The notes: generated by a model not told the origin, from the sequence alone. A DNA stretch of 64,000 nucleotides from Streptomyces lucensis JCM 4490 (GCF_014650035.1 NZ_BMUE01000007.1:342336-406335), one strand, 5' to 3'. Counted from the first letter of the stretch, positions 43,549 to 53,246 are shown. Made by a program: numbers and translations.

Positions 43549-46500
43549 CTAGCCGACCGTGTCGGCCGCAATGACCTGCTCCGTCCAGATGATCTTGCCG
43601 GTCTTCGTGTACCGAGTGCCCCATCGGCGGGCCATCTGGGCCACGATCAGCAGGCCCCGTCCCCCCTCGTCGGTGGTCCGCGCGTGACGCAGCCGTGGCG
43701 CGGTGCTGCTGGCGTCGGAAACTTCGCAGATCAGACCGCGATCCCGGATAAGGCGCAGGCAGACCGGTCCGGTCGCATGGCGGATCGCGTTGGTCACCAG
43801 TTCACTGACGATGAGTTCCGTCGTGAACGTCAGATCGGGGATGCCCCACTCCGTCAGCTGCCGGGCCGCGAGGTCGCGGGCGTGCGCGACGGCAGCCGGG
43901 TCGCTGGGCAGGTCCCAGGAGGCCACGCGGTCCGGGGCCAGGACCCGGGTCCGGGCGAGGAGCAGGGCCGCATCGTCGGCAGGCGGACCCGTCAATAGTC
44001 TGTCGATCACTCGTTGGCCTGTCTCCGCCAGTGTCGGCAGGGGCGCCGCGAGGGCATTGCCCAGCTGGGAAAGCCCTACATCGATGTCCCTGTCCACGGA
44101 CTCTACGAGGCCGTCGGTGTAGAGGGCGATGAGGCTGCCGTCTTCCAGCTCGGTCTCAATGGACTCGAAGGGGAGGTATCCGAGGCCGAGCGGTGGTCCG
44201 GCGGGCAGGTCCAGAATGTCGGCGGCACCATCGGGAGCGACGACCATCGGGGGGAGGTGACCGGCCCGGGCCATAGTGCACCGCCGGCTGACCGGGTCGT
44301 AGACGGCGTACAGGCAGGTGGCGCCCAGGAACGCGGTGCCCGTCGCCTCGCCCTCGGCCGCCGCCGGAGCATCGATGTCGTGGGCCCCCATGAGGCCGAT
44401 GACCAGGTCGTCCAGATGGGCCAGCAGTTCGTCCGGGGAGAGGTCGAGGTTGGCGAGCGTACGCACCGCGACACGCAGGCGCCCCATGGTCGCCGCGGCG
44501 TTGATGCCATGCCCGGCCACGTCCCCGACGACCAGGGCGACACGTGCTCCGGATAGCGGGATGACGTCGAACCAGTCACCGCCCACACCACTGGGGGCAT
44601 CCGCCGGCAGGTACCAGGAGGCCACCGCGAGGGCGGACCCTCCCGTCAGGTCCTGCGGCAGCAGGTAGCGCTGCATGGAACGGGCCGCCGTGCGCTCACG
44701 AGTGAAGCGGCGTGCATTATCGATGCACACCGCCGCACGGGAGACGAGTTCCTCGGCGAGGCGGACGTCGTCGTCCTCGAACGGGCCCAGCCGCCTGCAT
44801 CGGGCGAACGTCGCCACTCCCAGGGTGACACCGCGCGCCCTCACGGGCACCACCATGACCGAGCGGAAGTCGTAGTCCAGGAACGAGGCGCCCAGCGTCT
44901 CGTCCACGGTCACCCAGGGACTGTTGGTGCGGTCCAGGACCCGTTCGACCAGGGTCTTACTCTCGAGCAGGCAGCGGGTCACGGGCGTCGCGGGCGCACG
45001 TCGGACCGTCTCCCCCACGGCCAGTGACGCCTCGGGGCAGCCCTCGCGGACCGACTGCTGGGCCGCACGGCGGATTACGGGCGCCATGCCGACCGGCCCG
45101 GGTGTCGGCTCCTCGCCTCGCATGACCGAGTCCAACAGGTCGACGGCAACGAAGTCGGCGACGGCCGGCACCGCGTCGTCGGCCAGTTCCTGCGCGGTCC
45201 GAGTGACATCCAGAGTGCTACCGATGCGCGCGGCGGCATCGTTGAGCAGGGCCAGACGTTCCTGAGCCCGCCATCGCTCGGTGACGTCGATGATCATGTA
45301 CCAGATGCCGACGTTCCGGTCATGGCGGTCCTGCATCGCGAAGAAGGAGGCGGAGATCGCGCGGCTTCTGTCGTGCACCGTGTAGCCGGCACCGCGGTAC
45401 TCGAAGTCCATCACCGGCGCACCGGTCCGGAGTACTTCGCGCATCTTTGCCTCGAAGGCGTCGGCCTCGGCCTGTGGCAGGATCTCCGCCATCCGCCGCC
45501 CCAGCCGTCGTTTGAGGGAGATCTGGCGGTCCAGTGGCTCGTTCACCCAGACGTACCGTAGATCCGTGTCGAGGACGGCGATGCCGACCGGTGCATGGTT
45601 GAGGAATGGGGTGAGCATCAACTGGCTCACTCCGCCACCTGGCATCCGCCAGAAAGCCCGTCTCGGAGGCCGGCCGACGAACCTACCGAAGATCAACGCC
45701 GCGAGCGTGGCGACCAGGACGCCCGGAATCATCTCGTAGATCCCCGACCAGAAGGGGCCGTGCAGCGGCTTGACCACGCGCCAAAGAAGCACCGTGACTG
45801 CGCCGGACACGATCCCGGCCATGGCCCCCGCCCAGGTCATGCGCGGCCAGTAAAGCGAGAGCAGGACCACCGGGCCGAACGCGGCACCGAAGCCCGCCCA
45901 GGCGTACCCCACGATTCCAAGCAGCCCGCCGCCCCTCAGTGCGATCACGGAGGCCACCAGGGTCACGGCGACGACGGCCGCGCGACCCACCCACACCAGT
46001 GCCTCGTCCGAGGCGCGCCGCTTGAGGAACGCGTGGTAGAAGTCCTCCGTGAGCGCGACGGACGACACAAGGAGCTGACTGTCCGCAGTCGAGATAATCG
46101 CTGCGAGCACCGCAATCAGCATCACCCCGGCGCCCCACGGACTGAACAGTGTCCGGCTCAGAGTGATGTATGCGGTCTGCGGGTCATGGAGCGGCGTGCC
46201 GAACTGCGCGATCCCCAGCAGGCCCACGAACGTGGCACCGGCCAGCACCACGACCACCCACCCGGTCTCGATACGGCGGGCCGCGGGGACGGCACCGGTA
46301 CTGCGGATGCCCATGAAGCGGGCCAGGATATGCGGCTGGCCGAAATAGCCGAGGCCCCAGGAGAGCAACGAGATGATCGCGACGGCGCCAAGCGACCCGC
46401 CTCCCGACCACCGCCCGTTCACGAAGTCGACCTCGGCACCCATGTCCAACAGGCTGGGCGTCCTGCTGTTGACGGAGTCGCGAAGCGCACCGAAGCCACC

Positions 46501-47130
46501 GAGCGTCGCGATACCGACGAGGGGGACCACTAGCAGGGCGAGGAACATGAGTGTGGCCTGCATGACATGCGTCAGGCTCACAGCCAGGAAGCCGCCCAGG
46601 CATGAATAGACGACGATCACCAGGGCGGTCAGGGCCACCCCGAGCCGAAACCCGGCACCGAAGATGTGCCCGAACAGCAGCCCGCCGGCCACCAGCCCAC
46701 TGGCGACATACACGGTGAAGAACACCAGAGTCACCGCCGCCGAGACCAACCGGAGCATCCGTGTGCGGTCCTCGAACCGCTCCTCCAGGTAGGCCGAAAG
46801 GCTCACCGCGTTCCCGGCGCGCTCGGTGTAGGTGCGCAGCCTCGGCGCGACGAACAGCCAGTTGAGGTACGTACCGAGCACCAGACCGACCGCGATCCAG
46901 CCGGCCCCGACACCAGCCGCGTACACCGCTCCGGGGAACGCGAGGAACAGCCAGCCGGACATGTCGCTGGCGCCGGCAGACAGGGCCGCGACGAACGCCG
47001 GGAGCCTGCGGCCGCCCAGGGCGAAGTCGGCGAAGGTGCGCGTGCGGCGATAGGCCCAGACACCTGTTCCGATCATGACGGCCACGTACACGAGGAACGT
47101 GGCCACGATCGGCGCACTCAAGTCGGACAT
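43549..47130 (-). CDS. Sodium:solute symporter fused to PAS, GAF, PP2C phosphatase and anti-sigma kinase domains
   Basis: One uninterrupted frame of 1193 residues. Residues 1-~485 are an SSF (PutP/proline-type) symporter: FALGGRRLPAFVAALSAGAS, SGWLFLAFPGAVYAAGVGAG in helix 2 and IISTADSQLLVSSVALTEDF (~345-364) with the Na+-site residues. Then PAS (~505-620), GAF (~632-808), RsbU-type PP2C (~830-1062: VGGDWFD, VVGDVAGHG, RAGHLPP, LYTDGLVES, ADDAALLLA, all metal Asp present) and an RsbW-like ATPase (~1073-1190: ELIVSELVTNAIRHATG, GGRGLLIVAQMARRWGTRY). It fits a protein that reads transport of a solute and both phosphorylates and dephosphorylates antagonist proteins. The signal relay is inferred, not shown. 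No partner gene is coupled to it. Confidence 0.95.
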   Translation of the reverse strand: MSDLSAPIVATFLVYVAVMIGTGVWAYRRTRTFADFALGGRRLPAFVAALSAGASDMSGWLFLAFPGAVYAAGVGAGWIAVGLVLGTYLNWLFVAPRLRTYTERAGNAVSLSAYLEERFEDRTRMLRLVSAAVTLVFFTVYVASGLVAGGLLFGHIFGAGFRLGVALTALVIVVYSCLGGFLAVSLTHVMQATLMFLALLVVPLVGIATLGGFGALRDSVNSRTPSLLDMGAEVDFVNGRWSGGGSLGAVAIISLLSWGLGYFGQPHILARFMGIRSTGAVPAARRIETGWVVVVLAGATFVGLLGIAQFGTPLHDPQTAYITLSRTLFSPWGAGVMLIAVLAAIISTADSQLLVSSVALTEDFYHAFLKRRASDEALVWVGRAAVVAVTLVASVIALRGGGLLGIVGYAWAGFGAAFGPVVLLSLYWPRMTWAGAMAGIVSGAVTVLLWRVVKPLHGPFWSGIYEMIPGVLVATLAALIFGRFVGRPPRRAFWRMPGGGVSQLMLTPFLNHAPVGIAVLDTDLRYVWVNEPLDRQISLKRRLGRRMAEILPQAEADAFEAKMREVLRTGAPVMDFEYRGAGYTVHDRSRAISASFFAMQDRHDRNVGIWYMIIDVTERWRAQERLALLNDAAARIGSTLDVTRTAQELADDAVPAVADFVAVDLLDSVMRGEEPTPGPVGMAPVIRRAAQQSVREGCPEASLAVGETVRRAPATPVTRCLLESKTLVERVLDRTNSPWVTVDETLGASFLDYDFRSVMVVPVRARGVTLGVATFARCRRLGPFEDDDVRLAEELVSRAAVCIDNARRFTRERTAARSMQRYLLPQDLTGGSALAVASWYLPADAPSGVGGDWFDVIPLSGARVALVVGDVAGHGINAAATMGRLRVAVRTLANLDLSPDELLAHLDDLVIGLMGAHDIDAPAAAEGEATGTAFLGATCLYAVYDPVSRRCTMARAGHLPPMVVAPDGAADILDLPAGPPLGLGYLPFESIETELEDGSLIALYTDGLVESVDRDIDVGLSQLGNALAAPLPTLAETGQRVIDRLLTGPPADDAALLLARTRVLAPDRVASWDLPSDPAAVAHARDLAARQLTEWGIPDLTFTTELIVSELVTNAIRHATGPVCLRLIRDRGLICEVSDASSTAPRLRHARTTDEGGRGLLIVAQMARRWGTRYTKTGKIIWTEQVIAADTVG

Positions 47131-47890
47131 AGTGCCTCGCTTGCGAGGTTCATGAGCACGGGCCTACAGCACGACCCACAACCGTAATGCCTACTGCATA
47201 AATTTACAGATTCCGGTCGCCGTTAGTGACTGGTGCCGCCCGCGCGGTGTCAGCACGGGCAGTGTCGTGCGTGACCATGTCCAGCAGGAGGCTCTTGTCA
47301 GCAGGTCCGCGGCCTGTCGATCTGGGCGTCGATGTCGGTGCCGGGCCTTTCGACCAGCCCGTCGGTGAGGACGGCCGGCATGATGCCCGGTGGCACCGGT
47401 CGGTTCGCCTACTGAACGGCACCCCCGCGCCGCACGGATCGTTTACGCCCAGCGTTCCCCCGACCGGCGTCCAGCACACGGTCTGAGTTCTACAACGGTT
47501 TTGGCTGTCATGGGCGAGTTCTCCGCCCTTTACCGGTTCTCCTACCAAGTTGTCCTCACTACCCGTGTTGTCGTCAGCGAAATCACCGGCGAACTCGGCT
47601 GGCCGTCAGAGTGCTTCGCCCGTCGTCACCGAGCCCGGCTGGCGTATCGGGAGTTTTCACCATCCCGGCGAACGAGAGGACCGTGACGTCCGCTGGCGGC
47701 CCGTTCGGGGTGAGATGCACCTGCACGCCAGGGAGATTGCGGACGCGCGTGATCTGGTGAGCGCCGGATACCACCGCCGCGGTGATGGTCTGGGCTGGGG
47801 GGCGGCCGTAAGGCGGCGGTTGCGGGTCTGGCGCCTTCCGCGGTTGGCGCCGCGCGTGTGACACGGGCAGGACGGCCGGTGTGGGTTCGG
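47131..47890. other. Gene-free stretch upstream of the fusion gene
   Basis: About 760 bp. Apart from the presumed promoter of the fusion gene, which is AT-richer around 47190-47215, I see no gene; the frames are short. Confidence 0.5.
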
Positions 47891-48106
47891 TCAGGCGGCA
47901 TCAGAGCGCCGTCGGCAGGCGTGGGGACGCGTGAGGGAGTCTTGCCTGCCGCCGTCGATGAGGCGCAGGTGCCGGGTACGGGCGTGGCGGGGTGGCCGTG
48001 GGGTGCGCGTCAGCCAATCCTCGACACGGTCCATGCCATACAGCAGTACGGCCACGATGGGCAGCAGCGCGCAGGCGACGATGACCACGATCCCGGGCCC
48101 CCTCAC
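47891..48106 (-). CDS. Small single-helix membrane protein
   Basis: 71 residues from a GTG at 48106. One helix near the N-terminus (GIVVIVACALLPIVAVLLYG) is followed by a basic cytoplasmic tail (MDRVEDWLTRTPRPPRHART, RHLRLIDGGRQ). Small proteins of this form occur in many Streptomyces genomes as I recall, but the function is unknown. No strong ribosome site is visible. Confidence 0.45.
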   Translation of the reverse strand: MRGPGIVVIVACALLPIVAVLLYGMDRVEDWLTRTPRPPRHARTRHLRLIDGGRQDSLTRPHACRRRSDAA

Positions 48107-48174
48107 GGCAGACAGCCGTGGACGGGTGCCCGCGTTGTACTCGGCCAGCCGTCTGCGCCATGGGCGTCTTGCGG

Positions 48175-48249
48175 TCAGGTGACGATGGTGGCCAGCCCGG
48201 CGATGCCGATGAGGTAGATGACCACCGCGGCGATACTGTCGACGCCCAT
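48175..48249 (-). CDS. Putative 24-residue membrane peptide
   Basis: MGVDSIAAVVIYLIGIAGLA is the first 20 of 24 residues, almost entirely one hydrophobic helix. It lies 70 bp upstream of the 71-residue membrane protein on the same strand. No good ribosome site, so translation is uncertain. Confidence 0.3.
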   Translation of the reverse strand: MGVDSIAAVVIYLIGIAGLATIVT

Positions 48250-48519
48250 GCGCGCGCACCGGCGGCGCGGCCGGTCGGTGAGCAAGAGGGCAGCACCCAT
48301 AGGTTCGCGTATCCCCGAGCCGTACGCCTCGCTCTGCCCCGTCGGCAAAGGGGTATTCCCAAGCCCCCCCCAGGGAATCGTTTCCCTCCCTCACGGCTGG
48401 TGCCCGCAATAGCATGCACAGAACATGTCCGGGGACATTACGGTGTCGGACAGCAGAATGCGAAAGTGCGCACGACTCATGACCGATGGAGTACGCGAAG
48501 ACGATCAGGGGGAGGCAGC

Positions 48520-49698
48520 GTGACGGACGCAGGATCGCGGAGCGAGACGCAGGTGAACAAGGAGGGCGACAGACGCGGGGCGTGGTGTTCCTGGTCCGCG
48601 TCACGTAGGCGCCGGAGCCTGCAGGACACAGCGACCGATGCCGGACTCGGCTCCGTGCGGCGGGTTCACCGCTCACGACTGCCGCTATGGACACGTCCGT
48701 TCTCACCGTTGCTGACCGCCGCCGTGGGCGGCCTCTGCCTCACCTTGGTGCTGATACGCAACCCCGTAGCGGCCCTCTGTGCCGTCTTGCTCATACCAGT
48801 AGGACTCTACGTCTACGCCGTCGCCGCACCGTCCAGGCTCCGCGGGGGCCGCCAGTTCATCGCGGTGTGCGACGGCGGACTTGTGATCGCGCACGAGTAC
48901 CTGCCGGCACGTGCCGTGACGTGGGTCCAGGTGCAGGAGTGGCGAGCGGCGGTACCGAGGCCCGGCGTCGAGCAGTCGGCTGTGCTGGTCGTTGAGGTGG
49001 AGGGCGGGGAGACAGAGATTCCGGTCGGTGCGGTCGGTCGGCGAGGTGATCTGATCCGCGCCCTGTTGAGTCGTTCTCCGGCTCCGCCCAATTACCGGCG
49101 AGGCTCCACCATCGCAGCAGCCATGGCCGCCTTTGCGGGTTTGCTCGGCTGGCTGGTGCATTGGCAGTTCGATCCCCGTCACGAGGAGGCGCTGCCCGGG
49201 ATCGATCGTCTCGGTGCAGCCTGCGATCACCCCGGTGTCGCGTACGACGACGCAGCGGCCTATGACAGTTCTCGGCCGCGGCAACTGGTCATCTACCAGA
49301 AGACGACCGGGGACTACTATCGCCATACGCTCTCCGAGCCCGCGAACACGTCGTCTGCCATCAATCCGGAAGCGGTCGACAAGGTGCAGTTGATCGCCTG
49401 TGTACGGCGTAGCGACGATCCCTATGGGGACATCACGGACACCGAGTGCAAGTACGTCAGAGACGGAATGCAAGCTCAGCCGGTCTTCGGCCAGCAGATG
49501 CCGGACCGAGTCCTCAGCATCCAGATCGTCCACTACGTCGTGGACGTCTACGAACTGCGCACCCATCGCAAGGTCACCTCACGGCAGCTCGACGGCGACG
49601 ACATGACCTGCCCACGATCCATCACTGCCACAGAGTCCATCTACAGCCGGATCAGCGACGATGCCTTCCACCGCCTGCTCGACCCCCTGACACGTTAG
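48520..49698 (+). CDS. Integral membrane protein of unknown function
   Basis: 392 residues from a GTG with AGGGGGAGG just before; a longer in-frame extension to 48118 lacks these features. After ~60 residues of basic cytoplasmic sequence there are two close helices (LLTAAVGGLCLTLVLI, VAALCAVLLIPVGLYVYAVA), a PH-like cytoplasmic region (FIAVCDGGLVIAHEYLPARA, VTWVQVQEWRAAVPRPGVEQ), one more helix (STIAAAMAAFAGLLGWLVHW) and an extracytoplasmic C-terminal domain of ~180 residues with four Cys (CDHPG, IACVRRSDDP, TECKYVRDG, DMTCPRS) that may form two disulphides. I do not recognise a named family. Confidence 0.7.
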   Translation: MTDAGSRSETQVNKEGDRRGAWCSWSASRRRRSLQDTATDAGLGSVRRVHRSRLPLWTRPFSPLLTAAVGGLCLTLVLIRNPVAALCAVLLIPVGLYVYAVAAPSRLRGGRQFIAVCDGGLVIAHEYLPARAVTWVQVQEWRAAVPRPGVEQSAVLVVEVEGGETEIPVGAVGRRGDLIRALLSRSPAPPNYRRGSTIAAAMAAFAGLLGWLVHWQFDPRHEEALPGIDRLGAACDHPGVAYDDAAAYDSSRPRQLVIYQKTTGDYYRHTLSEPANTSSAINPEAVDKVQLIACVRRSDDPYGDITDTECKYVRDGMQAQPVFGQQMPDRVLSIQIVHYVVDVYELRTHRKVTSRQLDGDDMTCPRSITATESIYSRISDDAFHRLLDPLTR

Positions 49699-50154
49699 GC
49701 ACCTCGAACAGCGTCATGCGCTCGCGGCTGACAGGTGGACGGCTGCCAGCCGGGGCATCCGCACACCAGCGCGTTACGCCCCGCACCCTGTGGCCCTCCG
49801 TTTCGGTGACGTCCTGCTCATCCCGGCCGCAAGCCCCGCCTGACGGCAGGAGCAGGGTCAGCTCGTGCGGCGAGTACGCGGCGCCCTGGACGCGGTCGTC
49901 GACGCACACGCGCCGGCCGGAGCTCCAGGGGGGCCTCCACGCTCGCGGAACGCTGGGCCATCGTGCCCGAGCTGCCGCCTGCTGCGGGAGGCCGCAGGCG
50001 GCTGGGGTGAGTTCGGCGCCGCCGAACAGTTGTGCGTCGCCGGAGGGCAGACGGTGGAGATCCGGGTGAGGAGGTCGGGCCGCGCCGAGGGTGGCACGGT
50101 GGGCAGGGACGGATCCGGTGGCACATCACGCTGATCAGCCACGGCCGCGAGCGG
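49699..50154. other. Gene-free stretch
   Basis: 455 bp between the membrane protein and the carbonic anhydrase, which face each other; no gene recognised. Confidence 0.5.
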
Positions 50155-50796
50155 TCAGGATGTGGCAGAGACTGCCGCATCGAGGCCGCGGGAGGCGACG
50201 AGCTGTGCGCCGCCATCGGCCAGACGGTAGCGCAGGCCCACCACGGCCGCCTGACCGCCGGTGACCTTCTCGGCCAGTACCCGGGAACGGTCCAGCAGCA
50301 GGTCGACGGTGTGGCGCACGTGCTCGTCGAGGACCTCCTCGGGCTGCATCCGTCCGGCGGCCCGCGCGGCCAGCACGCTCGGAGTCACCCGCTCGACCAC
50401 GTCCCGGATGAAGCCGCCCGGCGTCTGCCCGTCCTCCAGCGCGGCGCACGCCGCGCCGACCGCACCGCACGAGTCGTGACCGAGAACCACGACCAGCGGG
50501 CAGCCCAGCACCTCCACGCCGAACTCGATACTGCCCAATACCTCCGTGCCCATGACATGGCCCGCGGTGCGCACCACGAACAGATCGCCCAGGCCGCGGT
50601 CGAAAATGATCTCGGCGGCCAGCCGGGAGTCGGAACACCCGAACAGCACGGCGAAGGGCTGCTGGGACGGTGCGATCTCGCCGCGGCGGGTGGCGTCCTG
50701 GTTCGGGTGCTCGGGGGTGCCTGCGACGAAGCGCTGGTTACCGGCCAGCAGCAGCTCGAAGGCGTCGCGGGGCGTAGGGCTCCTGGTCTCGGTCAT
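50155..50796 (-). CDS. Beta-class carbonic anhydrase
   Basis: 213 residues. Zinc ligands and catalytic pair are present: FAVLFGCSDSRLAAEIIFD (Cys, Asp-Arg) and VVVLGHDSCGAVGAACAALE (His, Cys). The enzyme hydrates CO2. No carboxylase or transporter is adjacent; it is flanked by signalling genes. Confidence 0.93.
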   Translation of the reverse strand: MTETRSPTPRDAFELLLAGNQRFVAGTPEHPNQDATRRGEIAPSQQPFAVLFGCSDSRLAAEIIFDRGLGDLFVVRTAGHVMGTEVLGSIEFGVEVLGCPLVVVLGHDSCGAVGAACAALEDGQTPGGFIRDVVERVTPSVLAARAAGRMQPEEVLDEHVRHTVDLLLDRSRVLAEKVTGGQAAVVGLRYRLADGGAQLVASRGLDAAVSATS

Positions 50797-51227
50797 GGCC
50801 TCAGCCTACGACTGGCGCCAGCCGGGCATCGCCTGGTCTCCTCGGTCATCGCAGGCGGGGAGATCGGGGATCTGTGCTTCATGGTCGGAAAACCGCCCGA
50901 TGAGCATGGTTGCCGAGGAGCGGGGCGGCTCTTCCGGCCGGGCCCGCGCGGCATAGCGCCTACCGACAACCGGTCTCGTGATCAGTCTGGCCTGCGAAGC
51001 GCGCCACCGTCAGTGCCGCGCGCGGCGGCCAGGTCGAACCCCGCCAGCCGCACTTTGAGAGACCCCGCACCGCCCTGGTAGGTCGTCTTGGCAGTGCGCG
51101 GGACGTGGTGCGGGTTGTCTCGAGCCGGCCTGGCGCCGCATGGCTGGTGATCCGGGTTGGACGGGCCAGTCCGCCGGGCTCCTCACCGGGCGGGACGAGA
51201 CGCCGTAGCACGGGCTGCAGGGCGGGC
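50797..51227. other. Gene-free stretch
   Basis: 430 bp between the carbonic anhydrase start and the end of the MEDS-ATPase gene; no gene recognised. Confidence 0.5.
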
Positions 51228-52163
51228 TCAGCCGGGGAGGTAACAGCGAATCGTAGTGCCGTCGTGGCCGGTGTGGACACGGACGAGGTCGGCGAGTTGG
51301 TGGACAAGAAGGAGTCCGCGGCCGCCGGGCTGTGTGGGGTTGGGCGGCCTGCGGCCGGCCAGGGGATCATTCAGCTGTCCGCCGTCGTGGACCTCGCAGA
51401 CGATCCGGTCGCTCTCGGCCCAGATCCGCAGTGTGCCCGAACCGGCGCCGTGGAGGACGCTGTTGGTGGTCAGCTCCGCCACGGCGAGTTCCAGATCTCC
51501 TAGGCGCACGCCGGACATACCCAGGGACCGCGCATGGGACACGGCGAAATCGCGGGCCTCGGGCAGTGTCTGGGCGGCGAAATCGCAGGCCGCAGCGGAG
51601 AGCGGGGCGAGCAGAGGCTCGTTGTAGCGGGCGATGATCTGCTCGGGACTGTAGGCGGTGGATGCCCTCTCGCCATCAGCGTCGAGGAGGAGCGGATGGG
51701 TCGCCAGGGCGTCGCTGAGCACCTGCTTCTCCAGCTGCCCGGCGTCGTAGGGGCACAGGATGGTTACCGCGCGCCCGGTGAAAGCAGCGTTGATCAGCGC
51801 TTCGTGCTGGACGCATGCCGGGTACTCGACGGCGGAACGACCCTGCCAGATCGGCTCGCCGATGATGCGGACCCGGCGGGCGCTCGGCTGGGCGTCCGCG
51901 AACTTGCGCAGCACGCTCGGGATGATGCGGCCGGGGTTGCGGCCGGCCTGGGTCATGTCGATGAAGCGCACCTCCGCCGCTCGCTCGCCCAGCCCCTCGC
52001 GGATCAGCTCCAGGCGATCCGGCGGAGCAGCGACGGCTGCGGGCTCGCCGGCGTCCAGCCCTTCCCTCAGGAAGGGAACCGTTCCCGCGATGTACTGGTC
52101 CGTGCCTCGGTAGAAGAGCGCTGGGTGGACGAACGGCTCGTGCGAGGGGGCTGTGCTCGTCAT
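51228..52163 (-). CDS. MEDS-domain sensor fused to an RsbW-like ATPase
   Basis: 311 residues from the ATG at 52163. Residues ~10-165 are a MEDS-type sensory domain (HPALFYRGTDQYIAGTVPFL, RVRIIGEPIWQGRSAVEYPA) and ~200-310 an HATPase_c_2 domain (LELAVAELTTNSVLHGAGSG, GGRGLLLVHQLADLVRVH). The middle contains ILCPYDAG. The ATG overlaps the stop of the STAS gene by 4 bp (ATGA), so antagonist and kinase are made together, the standard RsbV-RsbW relation. The MEDS domain probably tunes the kinase by a small ligand. Confidence 0.92.
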   Translation of the reverse strand: MTSTAPSHEPFVHPALFYRGTDQYIAGTVPFLREGLDAGEPAAVAAPPDRLELIREGLGERAAEVRFIDMTQAGRNPGRIIPSVLRKFADAQPSARRVRIIGEPIWQGRSAVEYPACVQHEALINAAFTGRAVTILCPYDAGQLEKQVLSDALATHPLLLDADGERASTAYSPEQIIARYNEPLLAPLSAAACDFAAQTLPEARDFAVSHARSLGMSGVRLGDLELAVAELTTNSVLHGAGSGTLRIWAESDRIVCEVHDGGQLNDPLAGRRPPNPTQPGGRGLLLVHQLADLVRVHTGHDGTTIRCYLPG

Positions 52164-52516
52164 GCAGCCACCTCGATCGCGGCGATTCCAGGCCAGAAGA
52201 GCGCAAGGATGCGTGGCAGCTGCGCCGGAGGACGGTGAAGCACGATTCGCTGCCCTTCGGCGAGACGCTGGGCGGTTACCGCAAGGTCCGTCACACCAGC
52301 CACGTCCACGAACTTCACGCGGGACAGATCCACATGCAGCACATCCGTACGCCGCTCGACCAGCTGCTTCAGCGCCTGCTGCCAAACGGTTCGTGTGTTC
52401 ATGCTGATCTCCCCGATCGCCGCCAGCCCGGAACTGTCAGGCAACGGATTGATCCGCAGTACCGCGCCACGTGGTTGCGCAACGGCGGGCCCGCTCACGC
52501 CAGGTGGGACGTTCAC
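52160..52516 (-). CDS. STAS-domain anti-sigma factor antagonist
   Basis: 118 residues from a GTG at 52516 with a GGGGGAAGGG site. The STAS fold is seen in LRINPLPDSSGLAAIGEISM and VLHVDLSRVKFVDVAGVTDL, where the phosphorylatable Ser or Thr of RsbV-type proteins would sit in the DVAGVTD loop; the loop has T rather than the usual S. It should release a sigma factor when unphosphorylated. Coupled to the MEDS-ATPase gene. Confidence 0.9.
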   Translation of the reverse strand: MNVPPGVSGPAVAQPRGAVLRINPLPDSSGLAAIGEISMNTRTVWQQALKQLVERRTDVLHVDLSRVKFVDVAGVTDLAVTAQRLAEGQRIVLHRPPAQLPRILALFWPGIAAIEVAA

Positions 52517-52841
52517 GCCCTTCCCCCACTTCCGCGGACTCGGCCACACGGCTGCCTACATCGATCACCTCGTACGATACCCGGTCGGGTTTTGGGCGCT
52601 CCGATCCGGCAGCGAAGGAATGCAGCGCGCACTCCCCTCACCTCTGACGGCCTGTGCCCCTCTCCATTGAGGGTCCCCTCGCATGTCGGCTTTCGGCCGG
52701 GCGGGTCAGATCACGGGGCTCGGCTCAGCATGGTCGGCATGGTTCGCCGCTGAGGCGAGCTGGTGGGTTCTGCCACCCACTACATCGAAGTCTTGCCGTA
52801 CTGGCGCTGCGACTGGCTCACGCCTGCGAGGCGAGGCGATC

Positions 52842-53246
52842 TCAGAGGTCGAGGCTGAGTTCGGCCCAGACCGTTTTGCCTGGGTGGCGCGGGGTCACCC
52901 CCCAGCGTTGGGCGAGTCGCTCGAGCAGTTGCATGCCAAAGCCGCCGGGTTCGGTGTTCGGAGTGGCGCGCATGCGGGGCCAGCGGTCACTGGAATCGCT
53001 GACGGCTATGCGCAGCCAGCGGCCGTTCCAGGTGAGTCGGATCAAGGGCGGGCCCGCGCCGTGGCAGATGGCGTTGGTGATGAGTTCCGAGACGAGCAGT
53101 TCGGCGGCCTCGATCATGCGGCGCTTGCGCAGCGGGCCGCCGAAGGCTTCCACGCAGTCGCGGACCCAGTGCCGGGCGGCCGTGATGCTCGCCGTTACTG
53201 CGGGGAAACGCGACTCGCAGGTCGGGATGCTTGGTTCGCCGTTCAC
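52842..53246 (-). CDS. RsbW-like ATPase, free-standing
   Basis: 134 residues from a GTG at 53246, with GGAGGGACCTC before it. HATPase_c_2 with N-box AAELLVSELITNAICHGAG, G1 VSDSSDRWPRM and G2 GGFGMQLLERLAQRWGV. No sensory domain. It faces away from the MetOD1-phosphatase pair and is near the STAS gene; it could be the kinase for the sigma factor or for one of the antagonists. Confidence 0.9.
   Translation of the reverse strand: MNGEPSIPTCESRFPAVTASITAARHWVRDCVEAFGGPLRKRRMIEAAELLVSELITNAICHGAGPPLIRLTWNGRWLRIAVSDSSDRWPRMRATPNTEPGGFGMQLLERLAQRWGVTPRHPGKTVWAELSLDL

Noticed and set aside
48425..48438. ATGTCC-GG-GGACAT inverted repeat before the membrane protein gene
   Set aside because: Short arms and no regulator nearby; chance cannot be excluded.
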